A stretch of DNA of 64,000 bases from Streptomyces sp. NBC_00572 (GCF_026341815.1 NZ_JAPENX010000001.1:4402001-4466000); one strand, 5' to 3'; positions 8,242 to 20,164 are shown, counted from the first letter of the stretch. Translations and numbers: made by a program. The notes: a model not told the origin generated them from the letters alone.

Positions 8242-10509
8242 TCAGGCCGGCCGCAGCCAGACCGTCGCGAGCGGCGGCAGCGTCATCCGGATGCTGGCCG
8301 AACGGCCGTGGTGCGGAACCGACTCCGTCTTCACCGGATCCCGCCCCACCACGTCCCCGCCGCCGTACCGGCCGGCGTCCGTGTTCAGGACCTCCGACCA
8401 GGCGACCACCGCGTCCGGCACACCGAGCCGGTAGTCGTGCCGCACGACCGGCGAGAAGTTCGACACCGCGAGCAGCGGCGAGCCGAAGGCGTCGAAGCGC
8501 AGGAAGGCGAAGACGTTGTCCTCGCACGCGTCCCCGACCACCCACTGGAAGCCCTCCGGGACGGTGTCCCGCTCCCAGAGCGGGGGCGTCGCCTGGTACA
8601 CCGTGTTCAGGTCGCGGACGAGATCCCGCACCCCCCGGTGGTCCGGCTCCGCCCCGTACGCCGGGTCGAGCAGCCACCAGTCGGGCCCGTGGTCCGCCGA
8701 CCACTCCCCACCCTGCGCGAACTCCTGTCCCATGTAGAGCAGTTGCTTGCCCGGGTGGGCCCACATGAAGCCCAGATAGGCGCGGTGGTTGGCGCGCTGC
8801 TGCCACCAGTCGCCCGGCATCTTCGACACCAGGGACCGCTTGCCGTGCACCACCTCGTCGTGGGAGATCGGCAGGATGTAGTTCTCGCTGTACGCGTACA
8901 CCATCGAGAAGGTCATCTCGTGGTGGTGGTACTTGCGGTGCACCGGCTCCTTCTGCACGTACTCCAGGGAGTCGTGCATCCAGCCCATGTTCCACTTCAT
9001 GCCGAAGCCCAGGCCGCCGAAGCCGCCCGGCCCCACCTGGTCCGTCGCCCGCGTCACGCCGTCCCAGGCCGTCGACTCCTCCGCGAAGGTCACGATCCCC
9101 GGGCAGCGCCGGTACACCGTCGCGTTCATCTCCTGCAGGAAGGCCACCGCGTCCAGGTTCTCCCGGCCCCCGAACTCGTTCGGCAGCCACTCGCCGTGTT
9201 CCCGCGAGTAGTCCAGGTAGAGCATCGACGCCACCGCGTCCACCCGCAGACCGTCGATGTGGAACTCCTGGCACCAGTACACGGCGTTCGCCACCAGGAA
9301 GTTCCGCACCTCCTTGCGGCCGTAGTCGAACTCCAGCGTGCCCCAGTCGGGATGGTGCGAGCGGCGCGGGTCCTCGTGCTCGTACAGCGGCCGCCCGTCG
9401 AACTCCGCCAGCGCCCAGTCGTCCTTCGGGAAGTGCGCCGGAACCCAGTCCATCAGGACCCCGATCCCCGCCGCGTGCAGCGCGTCGACCAGGAACCTGA
9501 AGTCGTCCGGGGTCCCCATGCGGGCCGTCGGCGCATAGAAACCGGTGACCTGGTAGCCCCACGAGCCGCCGAAGGGATGCTCGGTGACCGGCATCAGCTC
9601 CACATGCGTGAAACCGAGATCCCGGACGTACGCGGGAAGCTGCTCGGCGAGTTCGCGATACGTCAGGCCTGGACGCCAGGACGGCAGATGGACCTCGTAC
9701 ACGGAGAGCGGCGCCTCGTGGTGCGGGCGCGCCCCGCGTCGCGCCATCCACTCCGCGTCGCCCCAGGTGTAGTGCGACTCGGTGACGATGGACGCGGTGT
9801 TCGGCGGGCACTCGGTACGGCGGGCCATCGGGTCCGCCCGGACGGTGTGCGTACCGTCGGGCCGCGTGATGTCGTACTTGTAGAGCGCGCCCTCGCCGAT
9901 CCCCGGCACGAACAGCTCCCACACGCCCGTCGAACCCAGCGAGCGCATCGGCAGCCCCGTGCCGTCCCAGTGTGTGAAGTCACCGGTGACCCGCACGCCG
10001 CGCGCGTTCGGCGCCCAGACCGCGAAACGGGTGCCGGAGACGCCGCCGTGCGTCATGGGGTGGGAGCCGAGGGCCGTCCACAGCTCCTCGTGGCGGCCCT
10101 CGCCGATCAGATGCAGATCGAGGTCGCCGAGGGAGGGCAGGAAGCGGTACGGGTCCTGTACGGCGAGCTCGTCCGGCCCGTCGTAACGGACCCGCAGCTC
10201 GTACGCGGGCACCTTGCGGAGGAGCGGCAGCAGCCCGGAGAAGAGGCCGTCGCCGTCGTGCGCGAGCGGGACCCGCTTGCCCTTGCTGACGACCGTCACC
10301 TCGGTCGCCCACGGGCGAAGCACCCGGACCACCACACCGCCCCGCACCGGATGCGCGCCGAGCACACCGTGCGGATCGTGGTGCTCCCCGGCGAGCAGCC
10401 GGGCCCGGTCACCCGGATCGAGCGGTGGCGCCTTCCGGGGCGCGGAGGGCGCGGGGGACTTGGGGGACTTGGTGCTGCGGGCCGACTTGCCTGCGGGGCG
10501 GGCGGTCAC
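8242..10509 (-). CDS. glgB: 1,4-alpha-glucan branching enzyme GlgB
   Basis: 755-residue GH13 branching enzyme. It cuts alpha-1,4 chains and re-attaches them as alpha-1,6 branches in glycogen-like glucan. A basic Pro/Ser/Lys tail (first 40 residues) precedes two N-terminal beta-sandwich regions; the second carries [19 protein letters not shown]. The catalytic barrel holds [17 protein letters not shown], the nucleophile region [17 protein letters not shown], acid/base TFAEESTAW and [13 protein letters not shown]. The C-terminal sheet domain ends in TVWLRPA. GTG at 10509 has AGGAGG at ideal spacing; the open frame further upstream is low-complexity. Works with pep2, treS and glgE just upstream. 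Confidence 0.95.
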   Translation of the reverse strand: MTARPAGKSARSTKSPKSPAPSAPRKAPPLDPGDRARLLAGEHHDPHGVLGAHPVRGGVVVRVLRPWATEVTVVSKGKRVPLAHDGDGLFSGLLPLLRKVPAYELRVRYDGPDELAVQDPYRFLPSLGDLDLHLIGEGRHEELWTALGSHPMTHGGVSGTRFAVWAPNARGVRVTGDFTHWDGTGLPMRSLGSTGVWELFVPGIGEGALYKYDITRPDGTHTVRADPMARRTECPPNTASIVTESHYTWGDAEWMARRGARPHHEAPLSVYEVHLPSWRPGLTYRELAEQLPAYVRDLGFTHVELMPVTEHPFGGSWGYQVTGFYAPTARMGTPDDFRFLVDALHAAGIGVLMDWVPAHFPKDDWALAEFDGRPLYEHEDPRRSHHPDWGTLEFDYGRKEVRNFLVANAVYWCQEFHIDGLRVDAVASMLYLDYSREHGEWLPNEFGGRENLDAVAFLQEMNATVYRRCPGIVTFAEESTAWDGVTRATDQVGPGGFGGLGFGMKWNMGWMHDSLEYVQKEPVHRKYHHHEMTFSMVYAYSENYILPISHDEVVHGKRSLVSKMPGDWWQQRANHRAYLGFMWAHPGKQLLYMGQEFAQGGEWSADHGPDWWLLDPAYGAEPDHRGVRDLVRDLNTVYQATPPLWERDTVPEGFQWVVGDACEDNVFAFLRFDAFGSPLLAVSNFSPVVRHDYRLGVPDAVVAWSEVLNTDAGRYGGGDVVGRDPVKTESVPHHGRSASIRMTLPPLATVWLRPA

Positions 10510-10911
10510 CGGGATGCCTCCTGGGGGGTACGGGGGGTACGACTGCGCAACGGTGTTGTGAGGGGACGGGACACTCGGCCGAACGGGGGTTCCATGCGAC
10601 GGGGGGCCACGCCTTTGCGGCCCACGCCTTTGCGGGCCCACGCCCGCCGCCCCTTGCCGGGCCCAGGCTTCCGCGCCTGAACCCGCACCCCGGTGCACGG
10701 CGCACTGTGGGTGCGGGTCCGGGCGCAAGGGGCGGAGGCGCCGCCAGAGCGCGCCGTCCCGTGTGCCCACCCGTCCCGCCCTGCGGGACGATTGCCCACA
10801 CGGGGGTGGGCGCGGCGCCCTGCACGGGGGTGGGCGCGGTGGGTTCACGCGGGGGTGGGGGCGCGGTGGGGGCACGTGTGGTGGGTGGGGCTCGTTTCGG
10901 GGTGGCGGGGG
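10510..10911. repeat. 402-bp gap with hairpins and G-rich direct repeats
   Basis: No credible gene. It holds a two-copy 15-bp tandem repeat (GCCACGCCTTTGCGG, 10606-10620 and 10621-10635), and an inverted repeat ACCCGCACCC (10681-10690) with GGGTGCGGGT (10709-10718). There is also a terminator-like hairpin CGTCCCGC/GCGGGACG (10772-10790), and three copies of CACGGGGGTGGGCGCGG or a variant at 10799, 10823 and 10846. The G-runs could form quadruplexes. The region must also hold the glgB promoter. Confidence 0.6.
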
Positions 10912-12261
10912 TCATCGGGGGGCTGCGAGGCGTTCGATGGCCGACATGGGGACCGGGAGCCAGTCCGGGCGGTGGCGGGCCTCGTAGACGACCTCGTAGA
11001 CCGCCTTGTCCGTCTCGTAGGCGCGGAGAAGGGCAGGGTCGGTGCGTGGATCCGCGCCCGCCGCCTCCGCGTACCCGGTGCAGTACGCCGCCCGGCACCG
11101 CGCCGCCCAGTCCGCGTTCCAGGGCCGGTGGGTGCGGGCCGCGTAGTCGAAGGAGCGGAGCATGCCGGCGACGTCGCGGACCGTGGGCTGGGGGCTGCGC
11201 CGTTCGTCCAGCGGCTTCGCCGGTTCGCCCTCGAAGTCGATGACGGCCCAGCCGCCGTCGGAGCCCCGCAGGGTCTGGCCGAGGTGCAGGTCGCCGTGGA
11301 TGCGTTGGACCGCGCCACCGCCGCCCGCGCCGCTCGCCGCCGCGAAGACGGCCCGCAGGCCCGGGACGTGCGGCAGCAGCGCCGGGACCGCCTGTGCCGC
11401 CGCGTGCAGTCGGCGGTCCATCGCCGCCGCCAGTTGCTCGGTCTCGGCCCGTTGGAGCTTCCGGGTCGGCAGTGCCGCCGCCAGGGCCAGGTGGACCTCG
11501 GCCGTGGCCCGGCCGAGTGCCCGAGCCTCGGTGGTGAACTCCCGTCCGTCGGCGAGCGCGTCGAGGGCGAGCCGCCATCCGTCGCGGGAGTCGCGGAGGT
11601 AGGGCTGGAGGACGCCGAGCGTCGCGGCGCCCGACTCGAACCAGGCGACGGGCGCCGGGACCCGGGCGCAGCCGGCCCCGGCGAGGGCGAGGGGCAGCTC
11701 CAGGTCGGGGTTGGCGCCCGGGCTGACCCTCCGGAAGATCTTCAGAATGAACGAATCTCCATAGACCAGGGACGAGTTGGACTGTTCCGCGTCGAGCATG
11801 CGGGGCGCGAGCGCGGGTGGCAGCGCCGTCGTGGCGTGGAAGCGCAGGGGGCCGGTCCGGCCCGGGGCGCGCAGTCGCTCGTAGAGGAGGCCGGCGAGCC
11901 GCGGGTCGCGCAGCCCTTCGTACACGGCGCGTCCGGCGAGCGGCCCCTGCCGGATCCGTCCGATCAGGGCGGGGCCGAGGCGGGGCGGGAGCTGGGTCCG
12001 TACACCCAGGAGCAGTTGGTAGCAGTCGGCGGGTGTTCCGGCCGGGCGGCCCGGCTGTTCGACCCGTACGAGGAGATGGAGGAGACCGGGTCCCGCGCCG
12101 TCCAGGGGCAGCAGCTCGGTGGCCGCGTCCAGGGTGAATCCGGTGACCCGGCGGCCCTTGCCCGCGAACCAGCGCTGCCGTGGCAGCCATTCGTGGAGCA
12201 GGGGGGCGAGGGCCGGAAGGAGGGCGTCCGGGGCCCGGGTGGTGGATGCGGTCTCCGGCAT
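10912..12261 (-). CDS. pep2: Maltokinase Pep2
   Basis: 449-residue kinase that phosphorylates maltose to maltose-1-phosphate with ATP. In GlgE-pathway bacteria it works with trehalose synthase and feeds GlgE. It has an aminoglycoside-phosphotransferase-like fold: N-terminal cap (WLPRQRWFAGKGR), nucleotide-site lysine in SFILKIFRR, catalytic loop RIHGDLHLGQTL, and metal-binding VIDFEGEPAKPLDERRSP. Close to the usual length. ATG at 12261 follows AAAGGA; an in-frame start 17 codons upstream has no better site. Lies between treS and glgB on the same strand, with a 246-bp gap to treS containing a hairpin, so it may also have its own promoter. Confidence 0.92.
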   Translation of the reverse strand: MPETASTTRAPDALLPALAPLLHEWLPRQRWFAGKGRRVTGFTLDAATELLPLDGAGPGLLHLLVRVEQPGRPAGTPADCYQLLLGVRTQLPPRLGPALIGRIRQGPLAGRAVYEGLRDPRLAGLLYERLRAPGRTGPLRFHATTALPPALAPRMLDAEQSNSSLVYGDSFILKIFRRVSPGANPDLELPLALAGAGCARVPAPVAWFESGAATLGVLQPYLRDSRDGWRLALDALADGREFTTEARALGRATAEVHLALAAALPTRKLQRAETEQLAAAMDRRLHAAAQAVPALLPHVPGLRAVFAAASGAGGGGAVQRIHGDLHLGQTLRGSDGGWAVIDFEGEPAKPLDERRSPQPTVRDVAGMLRSFDYAARTHRPWNADWAARCRAAYCTGYAEAAGADPRTDPALLRAYETDKAVYEVVYEARHRPDWLPVPMSAIERLAAPR

Positions 12262-12455
12262 GGCATCGCGTCCTTTCCCCGGGGCGCGCAGTTGGCTGTC
12301 GTATGCGTTCAAATGCGCAGAGTGTCCCGGATGGCGGCTGGGGCTGTCCGGATGTGCGGGACGTGTCGGAGGGGGAAGATCCGTATGGGCCCGGCAAGAA
12401 GGCCCGTATGGACCTGAATCGTGCTGCGGAACGTGTGTGGGTCACAGTGCCCAGA

Positions 12456-12480
12456 GTGGGACGGGAGGAAACCGTCCCAC
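12456..12480. terminator. Hairpin between treS and pep2
   Basis: Arms GTGGGACGG (12456-12464) and CCGTCCCAC (12472-12480), 7-base loop, no T-tract. It lies 28 bases past the treS stop on the minus strand and may reduce read-through from glgE-treS into pep2. Confidence 0.45.
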
Positions 12481-12507
12481 CCAGGACGAATCCGAACTGA
12501 CCGGCGG

Positions 12508-14198
<1,691 letters not shown>

Positions 14199-14202
<4 letters not shown>

Positions 14203-16196
14203 GATGTGGGTGACCCTCCGGTCTGCGGGGACGGTCGCAGGACGAGGACGTGCGCGGGTGTGACACCCGGCTCTAGGCGCACGTAGCTGGTCCTGCCCCA
14301 GTGATAGGTCTCGCCGGTGAGCTCGTCGCGCACCGGCACGGTCTCGTGCCAGTCGAGGCCGAGTTCCGGCATGTCCAACGAGAGCGTCGCCTCCTGGGTG
14401 TGGTGCGGGTCGAGGTTGACGACCATCAGAACGGTGTTCGAACCCGAACGCTTGCTGTACGCGATCACCTGCGGGTTGTCCGTGTCGTGGAACGACAGGT
14501 TCCGCAGCCGGCGGAGCGCCGGGTGACGGCGCCGGATCCTGTTCAGGGCGGTGATCAGCGGAGTGATCGTGATCCCCTCGCGCTCCGCCGACTCCCAGTC
14601 GCGCGGACGGAGTTGGTACTTCTCCGAGTCGAGGTACTCCTCGCTGCCGTCCCGCAGCGGGGTGCCCTCGCACAGCTCGTACCCGGCGTACATGCCCCAG
14701 GAGGGCGAGAGCGTCGCCGCGAGCACCGCCCGCGCCTCGAACGCCGGCCGGCCGCCCTCCTGGAGGTAGGCGTGCAGGATGTCCGGGGTGTTCACGAAGA
14801 AGTTCGGCCGCATCTGCGCCGCCGTCTCACCGGACAGCTCCGTCAGGTACTCCGTGAGCTCCTCCTTGGTATTCCGCCAGGTGAAGTACGTGTACGACTG
14901 CTGGAAGCCGATCGCGCCGAGCGTCCGCATCATCGCCGGCCGGGTGAAGGCCTCCGCGAGGAAGATCACGTCCGGGTCGGCCCCGTTGATCTCGCCGATC
15001 ACCCGCTCCCAGAACACCACCGGCTTGGTGTGCGGGTTGTCGACGCGGAAGATCCGGACCCCGTGGTCCATCCAGTGCCGCAGTACCCGCACGGTCTCCG
15101 CGACGATGCCGTCCATGTCGGCGTCGAACGCGATCGGGTAGATGTCCTGGTACTTCTTCGGCGGGTTCTCCGCGTACGCGATCGAACCGTCCGGACGGTG
15201 GTGGAACCACTCCGGGTGCTTCTCCACCCACGGATGGTCCGGGGAGCACTGGAGCGCGAAGTCCAGGGCGATCTCCAGACGCAGCTCCCGGGCCCGCGCC
15301 ACGAAGGCGTCGAAGTCCTCGAAGGTGCCCAGATCCGGGTGGAGCGCGTCGTGGCCGCCCTCCGGCGAGCCGATCGCCCACGGCACGCCCACGTCGTTCG
15401 GCGACGCGGAGAGGGAGTTGTTGGGGCCCTTGCGGTGGGTCTCGCCGATCGGGTGCACCGGCGGCAGGTAGACCACGTCGAAGCCCATCGCCGCCACCGC
15501 GGGAAGCCGCTCGGCGGCGGTACGGAAGTTCCCCGGGACCGTACGGCCCTTGACCTTCCGCACGCCCTCCGAGCGCGGGAAGAACTCGTACCAGGAGCCG
15601 AAAAGGGCCCGCTCCCGCTCCACCTGGAGCGGCAACGCGGGGGAGGTGGACAGGAGTTCACGCAGCGGGTACCGGTCGAGGGATTCGACGACCCGGGGGC
15701 TGAGCGCCGCCGCGAGACGGACGGCCGCCGGTCGCGACACGTCGCGCAGCGCGTCCGCCGCGGCGAGCACGGCCTCCCGGCCGCCGCCCTTCTTCGGGAC
15801 GCCCTTCGCGGCGCGCTCGTGCAGCTCGGCGCCCTCGGCGAGGACCAGTTCGGAGTCGATCCCGGCCGGGATCTTGATCCTCGCCGTGTGGCGCCAGGTG
15901 GCCACCGGGTCGCTCCATGCCTCGACGGTGTACGTCCAGGAGCCCTCGGTGTCCGGGGTGACCTCGGCACCCCACCGGTCGGTGCCCTCGGCCAGTTCGC
16001 GCATCGGGGTCCAGGGGCCGGGGCGGCCCGACGGGCCGCGCAGCACGACATTGGCGGCGACCGCGTCGTGGCCCTCGCGGAAGACGGTCGCCGTCACCTC
16101 GAAGGACTCTCCGGCCACCGCCTTCGCGGGGCGCCGGCCACAGTCGACCAGCGGGCGTACGTCCAGTACGGGAATGCGTCCCATGAGCGGATTCAC
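14199..16196 (-). CDS. glgE: Alpha-1,4-glucan:maltose-1-phosphate maltosyltransferase GlgE
   Basis: 665-residue GH13 subfamily 3 enzyme that adds maltosyl units from maltose-1-phosphate to alpha-1,4-glucans. It starts with a sandwich domain ([20 protein letters not shown]), then the barrel with [30 protein letters not shown], the nucleophile and maltose-1-phosphate pocket [11 protein letters not shown], the acid residue in FLAEAFTRP, and [12 protein letters not shown] at 16196 has AGGTG upstream; ATG at 16184 (MGRIPVLD) is the alternative. First gene of the coupled glgE-treS unit, with a candidate promoter at 16409-16437. Confidence 0.95.
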
Positions 16197-16408
16197 AGCA
16201 TCACCTGACGGTTTACGGGGGTGCGGGTGGTGGTTGTGCGCTCTTTCTAGCTCCGTCGACGGCCGGCGGGTTGCGGGCATGGCCGCTCCTGTCCGCGTTC
16301 ACTCGGATGGGGGGTCCACAGGGATGAACAGGGGTCACGGGGGGAGGGGTTCGAGGGGTACCGCAGGAGCCTTCCACGGTCTTCGGGCGGGCAATCCAGG
16401 AGCTTTGT

Positions 16409-16437
16409 TAACTACTAGGGCGTAGCCGAACCGACAA
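16409..16437 (-). promoter_or_regulatory. Candidate promoter for the glgE-treS operon
   Basis: On the minus strand a -35 TTGTCG (16437-16432) and a -10 TAGTTA (16414-16409) are 17 bp apart, about 210 bp before the glgE start. The region is locally AT-richer. The long leader holds no obvious ORF. Prediction by eye only. Confidence 0.4.
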
Positions 16438-16461
16438 GGACAGGACCCGGACAACAAAAAC

Positions 16462-16484
16462 GCCCCGCCCTTGTAGGGCGGGGC
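16462..16484 (-). terminator. Intrinsic terminator after the NmrA-like gene
   Basis: Arms GCCCCGCCC and GGGCGGGGC with a 5-base loop. On the minus strand the stem is followed by GTTTTTGTTG, a real T-tract, so this is a strong intrinsic terminator for the gene that ends at 16516. It separates that gene from the glgE promoter. Confidence 0.8.
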
Positions 16485-16515
16485 CTGTTCGTCGTCCGTG
16501 CGCCGGGTCGCGCGG

Positions 16516-17442
16516 TCAGTGCGAAGGGGACGTGTCCGAGGACCAGACCTGCCAGGGCTGGCGGGCCACCCATTCCTCCACCGGGGGCGGTTCGAGCGCG
16601 AGGACCTCCGTCGACACCCCGTCGTCGTCCGCCATCAGGAGCGGATCGGCGCCGCTCGCCATGAAGTGGTAGATCCCGGCCACCCCCGCCGCCGTCTCCG
16701 GGCCGAGGAGCTGCGCGAGGCCGCGCTCGAAAGCGGCCGGATCCAGCTCCTCGTACCGGACCGCCCGGCCGAGCCCCCGGCCGAAGGCCGCCGCGAGCTC
16801 GCCGCCCGTGAGGGAGCGTTCGCCGCCGATGTCGAACGTCCGGCCCTCCAGGCCCTCCCGGGTCAGTGCCGCGTGCGCCGCCTCCGCCAGACCCCGGTGC
16901 GACAGCCAGGCCGTCCGCGCGGACGCCGGCAGCGGATAGGCGAGCACGCCCTCGTCGACCAGGGCCGGACCGTTCCACGGCGAGAACAGGTTGTCCAGGT
17001 ACACCGGCGGCCGGATCACCACCAGCGGCACCCCGCTGTCCCGCAGCACCCGCTCCGCGAGCCGCCGCGTCTCGAAGGCGGGGACGTCCGTCGGACCCAG
17101 CGGTATCCGGGTGTTGGAGTTGAAGACCACACGTTCCGTCCCCGCCTCCAGGGCCGCCTCCGCGACGTTCCGCGCGTACGCCTCCACCCGCTCGGTCTCG
17201 TACACCAGCGGCATCGTCACGAACGCGTGCGTCGTGTCCTCGAACAGCTGCCGCACATCGGCCGGCCGCCCCAGGTCGCCGGAGAGGAAGAAGGCTCCCG
17301 GCAGCGGCGGCCGGTCGGCCGAGGGACGCCGGGTCAGGGTCCGCACCCGGTGCCGCCGCTCGGCGAGCAGCCGGGCCACCGCACCTCCCTGGAAGCCGCT
17401 CGCGCCCACCACCGCCACCCGCATCGGAATCTCACTGGACAT
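16516..17442 (-). CDS. NmrA-like NAD(P)-binding protein
   Basis: 308-residue atypical SDR of the NmrA/NAD(P)-binding group. MRVAVVGASGFQGGAVARLLAERRHRV is a textbook Rossmann start (GASGFQG), followed by the NADP-type LTRRPS. Later segments NSNTRIPLG and VIRPPVYLDNLF match the family, whose members are reductases or redox-sensing regulators; the SDR tyrosine-lysine pair is not clear. The start at 17442 has GAAGG about 10 bases upstream; ATG at 17424 is possible. It is divergent from the AraC gene at 17561, with a 15-bp palindrome just before its start. The AraC protein is a plausible regulator. Confidence 0.75.
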   Translation of the reverse strand: MSSEIPMRVAVVGASGFQGGAVARLLAERRHRVRTLTRRPSADRPPLPGAFFLSGDLGRPADVRQLFEDTTHAFVTMPLVYETERVEAYARNVAEAALEAGTERVVFNSNTRIPLGPTDVPAFETRRLAERVLRDSGVPLVVIRPPVYLDNLFSPWNGPALVDEGVLAYPLPASARTAWLSHRGLAEAAHAALTREGLEGRTFDIGGERSLTGGELAAAFGRGLGRAVRYEELDPAAFERGLAQLLGPETAAGVAGIYHFMASGADPLLMADDDGVSTEVLALEPPPVEEWVARQPWQVWSSDTSPSH

Positions 17443-17447
17443 GTGTG

Positions 17448-17462
17448 TCGAAGGCCCTTCGA
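17448..17462. promoter_or_regulatory. 15-bp palindrome in a divergent promoter region
   Basis: TCGAAGG (17448-17454), a central C, and CCTTCGA (17456-17462). It lies 6 bases before the NmrA-like start and overlaps that gene's ribosome-binding region. It could be an operator for a divergently encoded regulator, or a translation-masking hairpin. Confidence 0.4.
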
Positions 17463-17560
17463 TAGACTTTTCCCGCTGTCGTGTCGGCGTCGTTACAGGC
17501 TCGCCGCGACGGCTTCGGCCGTGCAATTAACAAACCGGGGCGGAAGTTGAAGGATCGTCC

Positions 17561-18562
17561 ATGGCAATCGTGGGAACCGACCGTCACCATCAGCGCGATC
17601 CGCGCGAGCGACCCGAACAGCACGACGAGCACGACGACCTGCTGAGCGAACTGCTCAAACCCCTCCGGCTCACCGGAGTCTTCGACAGCCGTTGGCACGT
17701 CCGGGCCCCCTGGGCCATCGAGGGCGACGCCGAAGCCAGCTGCGCCGTCCTCCACTACGTCGTCGAGGGCGACTGCTGGATCACCAGCGACGACGAACCC
17801 CCCGTCGAACTGCACGCCGGCGACCTCGTCGTCTTCCCCACCGGCACCGCGCACCAGCTCGCCGACCGGCCCGAACGCCAGGGCGTGCCGCTCAAGGCCG
17901 TCCTGCCCGAGCGGCAGCCCGGCACCTCCGGCGAGATCGTCATCGAGGGCAGCGGACCCGAGAGCCGACTGCTCTGCGCCGGGCTCCACTACGATGCCAG
18001 CGCCGCCACCGGCCTCTACACCTCGCTGCCCTGGGCGCTCGTCCTCGACGGCGCCCAGGTCGACCGCGAGCCGCTGCTCCGCGACACCCTCCGGCTGCTC
18101 GCCGCCCCCGACCGGCCCGTCGGACCCGGCGACCGGCTCATCACCCTGCGCGCCTTCGAGATGGCCCTGGTCCTGGCGCTGCGCCCGCTGCTCCGCGAAC
18201 TCGCGGGCAATCCGGCCTCGCTGCCGCTGCTCAGGCACCCCGGGATCAGCCGGGCCGTCGTCATGATGGCGACCCGGTTCGCCGAACCGTGGACGATCGA
18301 CTCCGTCGCCCGGGAGGTCGGCATGTCCCGCTCCGCGTTCACCGCCGCCTTCCGCGACCTGGTCGGTGAGTCACCCGCCCGGTACCTCGCCGCCCGCCGG
18401 ATGCAGGAGGCGGGCCGGCTCCTCACCGAGACCTCGCTCCCGCAGTCCGCCGTGCCCGCCCGTGTCGGCTACCAGAGCGCCGTCGGCTTCCACCTCGCCT
18501 TCCGCAAATGGTTCGGGGTGACCCCGGGGGAGTACCGCGCGGGGGCCGAGCGGGCGGCCTGA
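17561..18562 (+). CDS. AraC family transcriptional regulator with N-terminal cupin
   Basis: 333-residue activator. Residues 30-210 form a cupin-type sensor domain (HYVVEGDCWITSDDEP, LHAGDLVVFPTGTAHQL). The last 100 residues carry two helix-turn-helix motifs: WTIDSVAREVGMSRSAFTAAFRDLVGESPARYL and the second around PAQ-type VGYQSAVGFHLAFRKWFGVTPGEYR. ATG at 17561 follows GAAGGA. It stands at the left edge of the HpaB-MFS-PrnB-PhzS block in the same orientation, 171 bp before the hydroxylase, and is divergent from the NmrA-like gene. It is the best candidate for controlling either neighbour. Cupin-AraC proteins often sense small aromatics, but the effector is unknown. Confidence 0.85.
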   Translation: MAIVGTDRHHQRDPRERPEQHDEHDDLLSELLKPLRLTGVFDSRWHVRAPWAIEGDAEASCAVLHYVVEGDCWITSDDEPPVELHAGDLVVFPTGTAHQLADRPERQGVPLKAVLPERQPGTSGEIVIEGSGPESRLLCAGLHYDASAATGLYTSLPWALVLDGAQVDREPLLRDTLRLLAAPDRPVGPGDRLITLRAFEMALVLALRPLLRELAGNPASLPLLRHPGISRAVVMMATRFAEPWTIDSVAREVGMSRSAFTAAFRDLVGESPARYLAARRMQEAGRLLTETSLPQSAVPARVGYQSAVGFHLAFRKWFGVTPGEYRAGAERAA

Positions 18563-18733
18563 AGGACGGCCGGCGGGTGGTCCGGGCGGCTTCGGGCCGG
18601 CCGACCTGACATCTTCGGGATTCCCTGGACGGTTCTTAAGGACCCCTGGACGGACGCTCATTGTCCGGACGGGTCACCCCGGACAGGCTCGGGACCGGCA
18701 GTGCCGTGACACCCGAGGAGAGGCGACATACCG

Positions 18734-20164
18734 GTGACGAGGTCCGGGCAGGAGTATCTGGAGGGGCTGCGCGACGGGCGCGAGATCTGGCTGGACGGGG
18801 AACGGGTCAAGGACGTCACCGCCCACCCCGCGTTCCGGTCCACCGCGGCCTCGTTCGCCGGGCTCTACGACCTCGCCGACGACCCCGTCCACCGCCCCGT
18901 CCTCGTCCAGGGCGGGGTGCGCCGCGCGTACGCCGTGCCCCGCTCGTACGAGGACCTCGTCGCCCGACGCCGGGCCTTCCGGACCACGGCCGGGGCGAGT
19001 TACGGCTTCCTCGGCCGTACCCCCGACTACATGGCCGCCGGCGCGGCCGGGTTCGCCGCCGCGCCCGCCGTGTTCACCGGAGAGACCTTCGACGGCGCCG
19101 AGCACGCCCTCGCCTTCCACCGCCGGCTCGCCGAGGGCGATCTGCACTGCGCGTTCACCCTCGGCAACCCGGCCTCCGGGCCCGGCGGGGACGACCGCAC
19201 CCTGCGGGTCGTGGCGGAACGGGACGGCGGGATCGTCGTCCGCGGCGCCAAGACCGTCGGCACGGGCGCCGTCTTCGCCGACGAGATCCTCGTCGGCACC
19301 ATCGAACCGCTCGCCGCCGACGACACCGAGCACGCGGTGACCTTCGCCGTACGGCCCGACGCCCCCGGCCTCAGACTGATCTCCCGCACCTCCTACGAGG
19401 AACGCTCCCGGTCCGTCTTCGACCACCCGCTCTCCTCCCGGTACGACGAGAACGACGCGATGCTGGTCTGCGAGGACGTCTTCGTGCCCTGGGAGCGGGT
19501 CCTCACCCACCGCGACCCGGCCAGCACCGGCGCCGTCTGGTGGCGGACCCCCGCCTACCTGAACTTCGTCCACCAGTCCGCGACCCGCTTCTGGACCAAG
19601 CTGGAATTCCTCACCGGACTCGCGATCCTCATCACCCGCTCCCACGGCACCGAGAAGCTCCCGGCCGTCACCCAGGCCATCGGCCGGCTCCTCGGCATGG
19701 TCGCCCAGGCCAAGGCCTTCGTGCTCGCCGCCGAAGCCTCCTACGAGGAGGTCGACGGGGGCCGCGGCGGCGTCCGCCCCGGGCAGGACATCTCCTTCGC
19801 CCAGCGGATCATGGCCGGTGAGCTCTACCCGCGGGCCGTCCAGGACATCAAGCTCCTCGCGGGCGGCGCCCTCGTCCAGCTCCCCGCGAGCGGCCGGGAC
19901 CTCCTCCACCCCGAGCTGGGGCCGCTGGTCCGCCGCTACTTCGGCACCCCCGGCCACCCCGCGGAGGACCGCGTCAAACTCCTCAAACTCGCCTGGGACG
20001 CGCTCGGTTCCGAGTTCGCCGGACGCCACGAGCAGTACGAGCGCTTCTACCACGGCGCCCCGCACGTCTACCTGACCATGCAGACCTGGGCCGGCTCCGC
20101 CGACGACTGCGAGAGCCTCGCGCAGTCCTGTCTCGACGGTTACGGCCTCGGGACCACCCGGTGA
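18734..20164 (+). CDS. HpaB-family FADH2-dependent aromatic hydroxylase
   Basis: 476-residue protein of the 4-hydroxyphenylacetate 3-monooxygenase large-component family. These use FADH2 from a separate reductase and oxygen to hydroxylate phenols or related rings. Seen: N-terminal YLEGLRDGREIWLDGERVKDVTAHPAF, the flavin region AFTLGNPASGPGG, the family hallmark SRYDENDAMLVCEDVFVPWERV, and the helical C-terminal region. Length is normal. No reductase partner is in this block, so FADH2 must come from elsewhere. The GTG start at 18734 is 10-15 bases after GAGGAG. Its stop overlaps the MFS start (GTGA). In natural-product clusters such enzymes act on tyrosine- or tryptophan-derived rings. Confidence 0.85.
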   Translation: MTRSGQEYLEGLRDGREIWLDGERVKDVTAHPAFRSTAASFAGLYDLADDPVHRPVLVQGGVRRAYAVPRSYEDLVARRRAFRTTAGASYGFLGRTPDYMAAGAAGFAAAPAVFTGETFDGAEHALAFHRRLAEGDLHCAFTLGNPASGPGGDDRTLRVVAERDGGIVVRGAKTVGTGAVFADEILVGTIEPLAADDTEHAVTFAVRPDAPGLRLISRTSYEERSRSVFDHPLSSRYDENDAMLVCEDVFVPWERVLTHRDPASTGAVWWRTPAYLNFVHQSATRFWTKLEFLTGLAILITRSHGTEKLPAVTQAIGRLLGMVAQAKAFVLAAEASYEEVDGGRGGVRPGQDISFAQRIMAGELYPRAVQDIKLLAGGALVQLPASGRDLLHPELGPLVRRYFGTPGHPAEDRVKLLKLAWDALGSEFAGRHEQYERFYHGAPHVYLTMQTWAGSADDCESLAQSCLDGYGLGTTR

